Origin: Pseudomonadota bacterium
GTDB taxonomy: Bacteria; Desulfobacterota; GWC2-55-46; JADFVP01
Length of the DNA: 9,935 nt
Assembly: GCA_015222595.1 (NCBI GenBank)
Contig: JADFVP010000153.1
Location: 1-9,935, forward strand
Direction of reading: 5' to 3'
Shown here: positions 1-5,985 of the stretch, piece after piece
Layout: each line of letters starts with the position of its first letter
Position numbering within the stretch: the stretch's first letter is position 1
Notes under the pieces: generated by a model
Database searches by the model: none
The model's input: the letters and a program-made list of their open reading frames with translations, nothing else
What the model was told of the DNA's origin: nothing
Position numbers and translations under genes: made by a program

Positions 1-18
1 CACTATCGCTTCGCTCAT
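1..18 (-). CDS. Possible first six codons of a downstream gene (truncated by window edge)
   Basis: On the minus strand an ATG at 18-16 opens a frame reading MSEAIV up to the window edge. A purine-rich stretch (AGAGAG) lies a few bases upstream and could serve as a weak ribosome binding site. There are too few codons to name a family, and the ATG may be chance. It would be the next gene on the same strand after the GH57 gene, separated from it by about 155 nt. Confidence 0.2.
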
Positions 19-99
19 ACTGCTCTCTGCTATGGGTGGGTTTAAGAGTTGTTCTTATCTATTGCCGGGTCGATAGTACAAGAGCCGATAGAGAGCTTT

Positions 100-146
100 T
101 CAGACTATCCAGTTCTCTATTTAAATATTCGATCGGTACATCGAGC
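100..146 (-). pseudogene. Decayed copy of the 3' end of the GH57 gene
   Basis: Bases 100-144 match 174-220, the last codons and stop of the GH57 gene, at 37 of 45 positions with one 2-nt gap; the copies are offset by 74 nt. Read on the minus strand, the relic starts L-D-V-P-I-E. After restoring the 2 missing bases it ends E-N-W-I-V-stop, exactly as the live gene ends. The D, V and P codons of the shared D-V-P differ only at third positions, as does the N codon of ENWIV. This suggests the copy was once under coding constraint. The 2-nt deletion destroys its frame, and no start or upstream body remains. It could be the remnant of a second GH57-like gene or an old local duplication of the tail. 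Confidence 0.6.
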
Positions 147-173
147 AACTAAGAACCGATGAAGCGTCTTGAG

Positions 174-2426
174 TCAGACTATCCAATTCTCTAGTTCGAA
201 ATTTTCGTCAGGCACGTCGAAGATATAGAACCCTTTTGAGGGCCATCGGAGTATTCCGTCTTTACCGGCATCTATGTCGATAAAGAGGTGCAGCTCTTTG
301 GCCTCCTCTGTGCCTGTAAGCAGGTTCAGCGGTATCGCCATCTCAACTACGTTCTTGGAGGCAATCTCGTGTACTATCGCCTCCGTGGCCCACTGACCGT
401 CCTCCTCTGTGCGCTTCATAACGGTAAAGACGGCTTCGGGGCCGTTAACGACCGCCTCTATTCTGAGCTCGACCGGACTTATGAGGCTTATGTGCAGCTT
501 CCATTCTTTGTCGTACGGAAGCTTCTCGTCCATGTAGTCGAGCCTGAAGAAGAGCCGCTCTTTCGAGAAACCGTAGGCTATGTAGTCTATGAGAAAGCCG
601 GTTTCTATTTCCTTGTGCATGCTAGAGCCCTTAAAGCCCCGGTGCAGCTCTCCTGAGGCGAGCCACTCGAAGTAGTTCGTCATCTCGCCGTCTATGACCG
701 GGTCGAGGTAGACGGTCGGCGTACTGATGGGCCGTATGCCCTTCTCAGCCGAGATGATCGGTATGTCGAGAGAGATAGGCGCAGGTGCGCCTATGTTGGT
801 GTAGACGCTCTTTACGTACTGTCTAAAGAGGGTGTCGAAGTCGGAGTCGTTCATAGAGCTGTGCTCGTCGCCGTACCACCAGAACCAGTCGCTGCCCTCT
901 GCTGCGTAGATGGAGGTCCAGGCCGCTTTAATTGCTCCGCGCTTCTTCTCAATTTCTCCAGAGTCCGCCCCTGCCGCCTCTTCGCGCTCTACCTCTTCAA
1001 CGTACTCTACGAGCGTCCTTCGCGCCTCGAAGATATAGTCCCACGCCGTGTTGTCTTCGTGGTGTCCTATCCAGACATGAAAGTCGTGCCCTATCCATGA
1101 GCCGGGCCAGATCCATTCGAGCTTGTCTTTATGCTCGGTCGCGTTCAGGAACTCGCTTACTGTAACCGAGCGGAAGCGGTTGTCGTTGGTTAGACGCGTA
1201 TAGAGGCAGGTGAGAAAGTCGCGTCCGTCGTTGGCATACGTCTCCCATGCGTTCTCGCCGTCGAGTATAATGCTTACGATATGGGCCTCAGGGTTGTCTA
1301 CCATGTTGTGGATGTGGCCGAGGCGCGAGATGAAGTCGTCTGTAGCCGCCTCCGGGCTCATCTTTGCGTAGTCGAAGCCGATGAGGTCGGAGAGGGTATG
1401 GTCTCTGAAGATTATAGAGAGCTTGTTGCCTTCGCTCTCGAATTCGTAAGGCCTGTAGAGGAACGAGTCGCACGAGTTGCCGGAGCCGTCGCGCCTTATG
1501 GGCCGCTTAAGGGTATGAGAGAGTATCTCTTCATCGGTCGCTATCCATTTGAGCCCGTGCGAGGCTATCATCGGCAGCACGTCTATTGAGACCGAACCCT
1601 CCGAGGGCCACATGCCGACAGGTGCCGTTCCGAACGTGTCGGTGTACGACTTTACGGCGAGCCCTATCTGGGTGTCTACGTCTTCGGGGTGGGTAAAGCG
1701 GTTCTTCGGTAACGTCGAATGCGGCATTGCCGTACGCGCTGAGTCCGAGTCGAAGAGAAGCGGCATTATCGGGTGGAAGTAAGGAGTTGTCGAGACCTCG
1801 ATAATTCCGCGCTCCATAAGGTCGGCGTACTTCGGCAGTATCTTACCGACTATCTCAACCTGTTTTTCGAGCAGACAGAGTTTTTCTTTTTCGGTAAAAC
1901 CCCTGCCTTTGGCTCTCAGGCCCTTTAGGAACTCGTCGGCCTCTACGAGCGTGGGGTCTATCCAGACAAGATTGAAGAGCACCTGCAGGTCGGTAAAGTC
2001 GGACTCAGTATAGTATCTGAGCGAGGCGCGAATTTCGTCCGGCGAGTTCGATACCCCGCGCTTCTTCAGAAGCTCCCAGTACCTCGCCATAGGCCGTATC
2101 ATATTCTCCCAGTTGCTGTGGAAGAAGTTGGTAAGTATGAAAACACGCTCTTCGTCCGTAAGATCTGCGGCGCTCTTTTGGGCAACGGTTCTGAACTTGT
2201 CGAGCGCGGTTCCAGAGGCGTACTCTTCTATCTGTTCTACGAGCGAAGGCACCATGTTGAAGGTCTGGTGTATTTCCGGGAACTCTTCTAAAATTGCGGC
2301 CATGTCGTAGTAATCTTTGGTGCCGTGCAGAAGAACCCACGGCATTATGTACTCCTGCGTGATTGGGTCCTTGTAGATAGGCTGGTGCATGTGCCAGACG
2401 AAAGCTATGTTCAGTTTGTTGGACAT
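174..2426 (-). CDS. Glycoside hydrolase family 57 protein (alpha-amylase/glucanotransferase type)
   Basis: A 750-residue GH57 enzyme, a family of retaining enzymes on alpha-glucans (amylase, 4-alpha-glucanotransferase, branching, amylopullulanase). The N-terminus carries the first conserved region, W11-H-M-H-Q-P16. The second is near Y216-F-H-P219. The third is G271-M-W-P-S-E276-G-S, where E276 is the likely nucleophile. The fourth is L388-D389-G-E-N-A-W-E, where D389 is the likely acid/base. The fifth region is around G446-H-D-F-H-V-W-I-G-H. A helical part with W/Y-rich G511-S-D-W-F-W-W-Y follows, and residues from about 555 form a C-terminal beta-rich domain. No signal peptide is visible, so it is probably cytoplasmic. 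The start lies one base after the stop of the propeller gene and I see no good Shine-Dalgarno, so it is probably translated by coupling. Exact substrate cannot be read from sequence; alpha-1,4-glucan or glycogen is the family-based guess. Confidence 0.9.
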   Translation of the reverse strand: MSNKLNIAFVWHMHQPIYKDPITQEYIMPWVLLHGTKDYYDMAAILEEFPEIHQTFNMVPSLVEQIEEYASGTALDKFRTVAQKSAADLTDEERVFILTNFFHSNWENMIRPMARYWELLKKRGVSNSPDEIRASLRYYTESDFTDLQVLFNLVWIDPTLVEADEFLKGLRAKGRGFTEKEKLCLLEKQVEIVGKILPKYADLMERGIIEVSTTPYFHPIMPLLFDSDSARTAMPHSTLPKNRFTHPEDVDTQIGLAVKSYTDTFGTAPVGMWPSEGSVSIDVLPMIASHGLKWIATDEEILSHTLKRPIRRDGSGNSCDSFLYRPYEFESEGNKLSIIFRDHTLSDLIGFDYAKMSPEAATDDFISRLGHIHNMVDNPEAHIVSIILDGENAWETYANDGRDFLTCLYTRLTNDNRFRSVTVSEFLNATEHKDKLEWIWPGSWIGHDFHVWIGHHEDNTAWDYIFEARRTLVEYVEEVEREEAAGADSGEIEKKRGAIKAAWTSIYAAEGSDWFWWYGDEHSSMNDSDFDTLFRQYVKSVYTNIGAPAPISLDIPIISAEKGIRPISTPTVYLDPVIDGEMTNYFEWLASGELHRGFKGSSMHKEIETGFLIDYIAYGFSKERLFFRLDYMDEKLPYDKEWKLHISLISPVELRIEAVVNGPEAVFTVMKRTEEDGQWATEAIVHEIASKNVVEMAIPLNLLTGTEEAKELHLFIDIDAGKDGILRWPSKGFYIFDVPDENFELENWIV

Positions 2427-2427
2427 T

Positions 2428-3693
2428 CTATTTTTGTGTGTAGAGACTTAAAAGGCCGTCGTTACGAAAGAGCGCGATGGCGCCGTTACCAACAGAGGCC
2501 CCGGCTGTTACCGTACCCTTTAGGCTTTTGGCCCATATGCTCGATCCGTTCTTTAAAGAGAGAACTTCGAGATACCCGCGCTCCCTTGCAAGAAAGCCGA
2601 TTCCGGCCGGTTCGTACTCGTAAGCGCTAAGGAGCACTATCTTGTTTCCTGCAACTATGAGCGTGGTGATACTTCCGCGCTCCAGCTCCTTTTTCCACAA
2701 GAGCTTTGCGCCCCGGCGGTCCAAGAGCGATATACTGGATGTGCCTGCAACCAGCAATTGTTTGTCGCTGAGTACAATGTCGGTAGCGTGGTCTGCGGTC
2801 TCTATATCGCGCTCAGTGCCGTCTACTGAGTTGAGAGCTAAAACCGAAGAGTTACCGTCTATGATATAGAGCGCCTTGCCGTCTACTATAGGGGTGCGTC
2901 TCGCTTCGAGTGCCTCCCAGAAGTCCTCAATTACCTGCTTCTCCCAGAGCACGCTCCCAGTGGTTGCGTCTAGGGCGACGAGAGCCCCGTCTGAGAAGAG
3001 CTGGTAGATCCTGCCCGTTTCTGCATCCGAGGCCGGAGAGCTTATGATGCGCCGCGAGACCGTAAAGAAGGGCGTGCGGCTATAGACCCAGACCCTTTCG
3101 CCAGTTGCGGAGTCGAGGGCGTAGAGCCTGTCATCGGCAGAGTAAAGGTAGATGAGGCCCTTACCGTCCGGGCCCCCAGTACCGTCTAGCGCCGAGCCGG
3201 TTATCTCGCTCTTGGCGCGAAAACTCCAGAGTTCGCGTCCCTCGCTCTTATCTAGACACCTGAAAAATCCTCCTGAAGAGCCGAAGCAGACCTTTGTTTC
3301 CGTAACGGTCGGACTCGACTCTATCGCTCCGTCTGCCTCGAACCTCCAGAGCCTACGGCCTGTGGCGAGTTCAAAGGCGTAGAGCCTACGGTCCGTAGAG
3401 CCGACATAGAGCACGCCGCCGGAGATTGCAGGAGAAGAGAGCTGAATCCGCTTCATACCCTTGTTGAATGCAACTGGGGCAAGGTCTTTGCTCCAGACAG
3501 AGACCAGCGGAGTCGTTATCTCCTCTGCCGTACTGTTGGTGCGCCCGGAGTCGTGAAACGCACTGGGCCAGTCGCTAGAAGCGGCAGGGCTCTTTAGTGT
3601 TGTACAGCCAGCAAGCCCCAGAGACAGGAGTACGGCGAACAGGGCGAGCAGGCGGCTATTTGCGAAGCGCGAGAGCGCTAAGTTTTTCGGCAT
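2428..3693 (-). CDS. PQQ-like beta-propeller outer lipoprotein (BamB-like repeats)
   Basis: 421 residues. The N-terminus is a lipoprotein signal: basic/polar start, hydrophobic core of about residues 15-26, then lipobox L27-A-G-C30, with T at +2, which does not suggest inner-membrane retention. A W-P-S-A-F-H-D-S-G-R-T-N segment after the signal is typical of the strand opening PQQ propellers. At least six repeats of the form (L/I)Y-x-x-S/G-x-D-x-x-L-Y-A-L-D-x-x-T-G-x-x-x-W follow, for example G-S-T-D-R-R-L-Y-A-F-E-L-A-T-G-R-R-L-W. Such propellers are mostly scaffolds; nothing indicates PQQ-dependent dehydrogenase activity. BamB is the nearest well-known relative, but the cluster does not contain other Bam genes, so I do not call it bamB. 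The only usable start, ATG at 3693, lies inside the PHP gene, giving a 38-nt overlap; the upstream GAAGAAG is a weak ribosome binding site. Confidence 0.85.
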   Translation of the reverse strand: MPKNLALSRFANSRLLALFAVLLSLGLAGCTTLKSPAASSDWPSAFHDSGRTNSTAEEITTPLVSVWSKDLAPVAFNKGMKRIQLSSPAISGGVLYVGSTDRRLYAFELATGRRLWRFEADGAIESSPTVTETKVCFGSSGGFFRCLDKSEGRELWSFRAKSEITGSALDGTGGPDGKGLIYLYSADDRLYALDSATGERVWVYSRTPFFTVSRRIISSPASDAETGRIYQLFSDGALVALDATTGSVLWEKQVIEDFWEALEARRTPIVDGKALYIIDGNSSVLALNSVDGTERDIETADHATDIVLSDKQLLVAGTSSISLLDRRGAKLLWKKELERGSITTLIVAGNKIVLLSAYEYEPAGIGFLARERGYLEVLSLKNGSSIWAKSLKGTVTAGASVGNGAIALFRNDGLLSLYTQK

Positions 3694-4309
3694 TCTTCTT
3701 CATCTTTCTGTAATCGGTTTTGGTTAGATTGGCGCCAAGTGCAACGCTCTGGCCCTTTTTGTCGTCTATTAGATCGCACGGGGCGTGGGCGTCGGAATTT
3801 AGGAGCATCAACACGCCGTACTTCTTGGCCATTGCCGCCACGTGCCCGTTGGTAAGGCTGTGCCCTCCCCTTGAGGTTATCTCGAAGTGGACACCGCGCT
3901 TTGCTGCGGCCTTAGCTTCAGTTGCGGTTACGAGCCCTGGATGCGCCAGCACGTCTACGCCTGAAGAGATAAAGGCGGTATTGGTTCCCGGAGCCACCGG
4001 CTCTGCAATAGACTCTCCGTGCCCTACCACTATCTGCGCCCCAAGTTCCCTTGCGCGCGCCACAAGGCCCTTAATATTGCGCGGAGGAATGTGCGTCAAC
4101 TCCACTCCGGCTATTACGCGAACCGCCCCGCCCTTGTTCAGCGTCCTAGCAACGGCCGAGAGCTGCGATATTACGCTCTCAAGGTTGGCTGCATCCGCGT
4201 GGTCGGTAAGGGCTATAGTCTTATAACCCTTGACTTCGGCCCGCCTTACAAGCTCCGAAGGTACTAAAACCCCGTCACTTAGAAAAGTATGAGTGTGCAG
4301 GTCTATCAT
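3656..4309 (-). CDS. PHP-domain metal-dependent hydrolase, histidinol-phosphatase type
   Basis: 217 residues, about the length of a stand-alone PHP domain. All the metal-ligand motifs of the family are present in order: D3-L-H5-T-H7, S11-D12-G, T35-D36-H37, G68-V-E70, H97 in V-G-H-G-E, D119-V-L-A-H123-P-G, and N171-S-D173-A-H175. The site should therefore be an active di- or trinuclear metal phosphoesterase. Known members cleave histidinol phosphate, 3',5'-nucleoside bisphosphates or other small phosphate esters; no his genes lie nearby, so the substrate is unassigned. Cytoplasmic; no signal peptide. It is the first gene of a three-gene cluster with the propeller lipoprotein and the GH57 enzyme. 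The start is supported by AAAGGA at 4316-4321, six bases upstream. Confidence 0.88.
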   Translation of the reverse strand: MIDLHTHTFLSDGVLVPSELVRRAEVKGYKTIALTDHADAANLESVISQLSAVARTLNKGGAVRVIAGVELTHIPPRNIKGLVARARELGAQIVVGHGESIAEPVAPGTNTAFISSGVDVLAHPGLVTATEAKAAAKRGVHFEITSRGGHSLTNGHVAAMAKKYGVLMLLNSDAHAPCDLIDDKKGQSVALGANLTKTDYRKMKKNAEKLSALALRK

Positions 4310-4315
4310 GCTCTA

Positions 4316-4321
4316 TCCTTT
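4316..4321 (-). promoter_or_regulatory. Ribosome binding site of the PHP gene
   Basis: Minus strand AAAGGA six bases before the ATG at 4309-4307. This is the best Shine-Dalgarno in the cluster and fixes the start of the PHP gene; the two genes after it lack a comparable site. Confidence 0.7.
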
Positions 4322-4374
4322 CTGTCTGGCCATTTTTTTTTTCGGCCTTTCAGGTATGGAGTGGAAGAACCGGA

Positions 4375-4391
4375 CTCTCTAAACTGGAGAG
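4375..4391 (-). promoter_or_regulatory. Small inverted repeat in the leader of the PHP cluster
   Basis: CTCTC / GAGAG with a 7-nt loop, lying about 20-35 nt after the predicted transcription start. It may be a leader hairpin or a half-operator. The stem is only five base pairs, so this could be chance. Confidence 0.25.
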
Positions 4392-4416
4392 AAAACAGTG
4401 TCGAGTTAACTGTGTA

Positions 4417-4445
4417 ATTCTATAATAAAAACGACTTCTTTTCAA
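4417..4445 (-). promoter_or_regulatory. Sigma70-type promoter for the PHP / propeller / GH57 cluster
   Basis: Minus strand TTGAAA (4445-4440) and TAGAAT (4422-4417) are separated by exactly 17 bases. Each hexamer matches five of six consensus positions. Transcription would start near 4410, giving a leader of about 100 nt before the PHP start codon. It sits in the only gap between the regulator gene and this cluster, which supports the cluster being its own transcription unit. Confidence 0.65.
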
Positions 4446-4458
4446 TAGCAGTAACTCT

Positions 4459-4473
4459 CGGCCCGGCAGGCCG
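4459..4473 (-). other. Short GC hairpin just after the regulator gene
   Basis: CGGCC-CGGCA-GGCCG forms a 5-bp GC-only stem with a 5-nt loop, four bases beyond the stop of the 502-residue regulator. No T-run follows on the transcribed strand, so it is not a standard intrinsic terminator. It may slow or stabilise the 3' end of the message. Confidence 0.35.
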
Positions 4474-4476
4474 CAA

Positions 4477-5985
4477 TCAGACCAGAAGCTCTGTCATGAG
4501 CTGGCGGAATATATTAGAGACCAGCTCGGAGGAGATTGTATCGAACTGCCACAGGGTGTCATTGGGCCCAAGCGCCAGGCTCTTCTCAAACCCGCCGGGC
4601 CCAACTGGTGAGTCCCCCGGTGAGCACAGGTGCACGGTAGGCACGCCAGTGGCCCCGCTAAGTGCGTCGCGCTCTTGAACAAGCTTCTCTACGGTCTCCG
4701 AATCTATTGTATCGGTAATAAGCAGTATGCCAATTATATTGGACGAAAAGGCCCTTAAGAGCGGCCCCATGCTATGCACTACCGGCACGGAAAAGAGCAG
4801 CACCTCCATGCCTGTGGTAAGTTTCAGCGAAGCAACCTCGCCGAAGCAGCCACCCGTGGCCTCGTCGCTGAAGAAGCTCTTTGAGAGTATCTTGAAGTCG
4901 GGAACCCGGCCGCAACCGTCGAGCAGCTTCTCTACCAGCTCGGGTGAGGTAGAGAGAATAAAGACCTTTGCTGTGTCCGGGTAGGCGTAACTGGCTGTGC
5001 GAGAGGCAAGTCTGTCGCTTATCATCAAAGACTCTTCTATGCTGAAGATACTCTCCCCTGAGCCGAGAGCCTTCTTGTCTACCTTAACGAGTCCCTTGGT
5101 AATCAGGGTCGTAATAGCGGAGTAGACCTCGAAGTCCGGGTACGTGCTGCGCTCCACAAGCTCTCTTACCAGTTTGTGGAGGCTCAGGTTCCGTAAAATT
5201 TCATAAGCCGCAGGGTGCAGCCCCTCGGGAACCGTCTCTTTAGAGACCTGATTCAGGCACTCTTCCGGGCTCGGAAGGCTGTTAATGGAGCGGTTGTACT
5301 CGTCTATCTGCCTCATTCCCTCCATCAAGAGGTTGGATGAAGAGGAGAGTATCTTTCTGGTTATGGTCACCGTGCACGGAACGAACTCGAACTCGCCGTC
5401 CGGCCAGCTGAGCATCCGGTAGAGCGCCTTCTCCTTCTCAACACCCTCGAGTACGGCGTTCAGCACCTCGCCGTCTTTCAAAAAGACTGTGCCGCTCAGC
5501 GCGCCGCGCGCCACTCTCAGCTCTCCGTCTCTTCTGTTAATGTTGAGGAACTGCAAGATGTCGGGCAGCCCCATCTGGTTGAGCTTACCTATTATCTCTC
5601 TGGCCCCGGTTCTGCGCCCTGCTCTGCTCTCAAGCGTGCGGGTAAAGCGAGAGAGCACCTCCTCTGCATTTAGCGGACGGAGCAAAAAGGTGTCGGTACC
5701 CGGCTTGAAGTTCGGTATGTCTATGGCGCGGTCGGAGATGAAGAAGAAAGGTATCGACGCACTCTGGGCGTTGTTTCTTAGAATAGAAAGCACCTTCTCT
5801 AGAGCTATCACCTTAAGCCCCATGTCGGTGACTATGATCGCAGGAGCCTCTTTTACCGCGCTCTCGATAACCCCAGCGCCGTCGTTCACAACCAAAGGCT
5901 CAATGTCGAGCGGCCTGAGCACCGTCTCCAGCTTGCTCCGCTCTACGTTGTCCGAGAGCGCAAAGAGTATCTTCGGCCTCTCCAT
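4477..5985 (-). CDS. REC - DUF4388 (PATAN) regulator with degenerate GTPase-like C-terminus
   Basis: 502 residues, no signal peptide, so cytoplasmic. Residues 4-120 are a receiver-like domain with a possible phosphoacceptor D54 (V-T-D-M). Only one of the usual two N-terminal acids is clear (D12), and the conserved lysine is R103 in L-L-R-P-L. Residues 128-230 match DUF4388/PATAN (L-P-D-I-L-Q-F-L-N, G-E-L-R-V, G-x-V-F-L-K-D-G-E-V-x-x-A, P-D-G-E-F-x-F). Residues 255-303 are helical and may be winged-helix-like. Residues 338-502 follow the strand/helix order of MglA/COG2229-type small GTPases, with L-L-F-S-V-P in place of L-F-G-T-P-G-Q and V-P-T-V-H-L in place of V-P-x-V-V-A-x-N-K. However, the P-loop and N-K-x-D motifs are absent. 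Probably a protein-interaction regulator. Its start overlaps the stop of the previous gene (TAATG), with AGGAG at 5994-5998. Confidence 0.75.
   Translation of the reverse strand: MERPKILFALSDNVERSKLETVLRPLDIEPLVVNDGAGVIESAVKEAPAIIVTDMGLKVIALEKVLSILRNNAQSASIPFFFISDRAIDIPNFKPGTDTFLLRPLNAEEVLSRFTRTLESRAGRRTGAREIIGKLNQMGLPDILQFLNINRRDGELRVARGALSGTVFLKDGEVLNAVLEGVEKEKALYRMLSWPDGEFEFVPCTVTITRKILSSSSNLLMEGMRQIDEYNRSINSLPSPEECLNQVSKETVPEGLHPAAYEILRNLSLHKLVRELVERSTYPDFEVYSAITTLITKGLVKVDKKALGSGESIFSIEESLMISDRLASRTASYAYPDTAKVFILSTSPELVEKLLDGCGRVPDFKILSKSFFSDEATGGCFGEVASLKLTTGMEVLLFSVPVVHSMGPLLRAFSSNIIGILLITDTIDSETVEKLVQERDALSGATGVPTVHLCSPGDSPVGPGGFEKSLALGPNDTLWQFDTISSELVSNIFRQLMTELLV

Noticed and set aside
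288..656. Plus-strand open frames opposite the GH57 gene, of which this is the longest
   Set aside because: No family resemblance, and the minus-strand GH57 frame is well supported throughout.
3720..4226. A 168-codon plus-strand open frame
   Set aside because: It is antisense to the PHP gene, whose metal-binding motifs are complete; the plus-strand translation looks like a shadow.
4459..4473. GC hairpin as an intrinsic terminator of the regulator pair
   Set aside because: The stem is short and no T-run follows on the minus strand; kept only as a hairpin.
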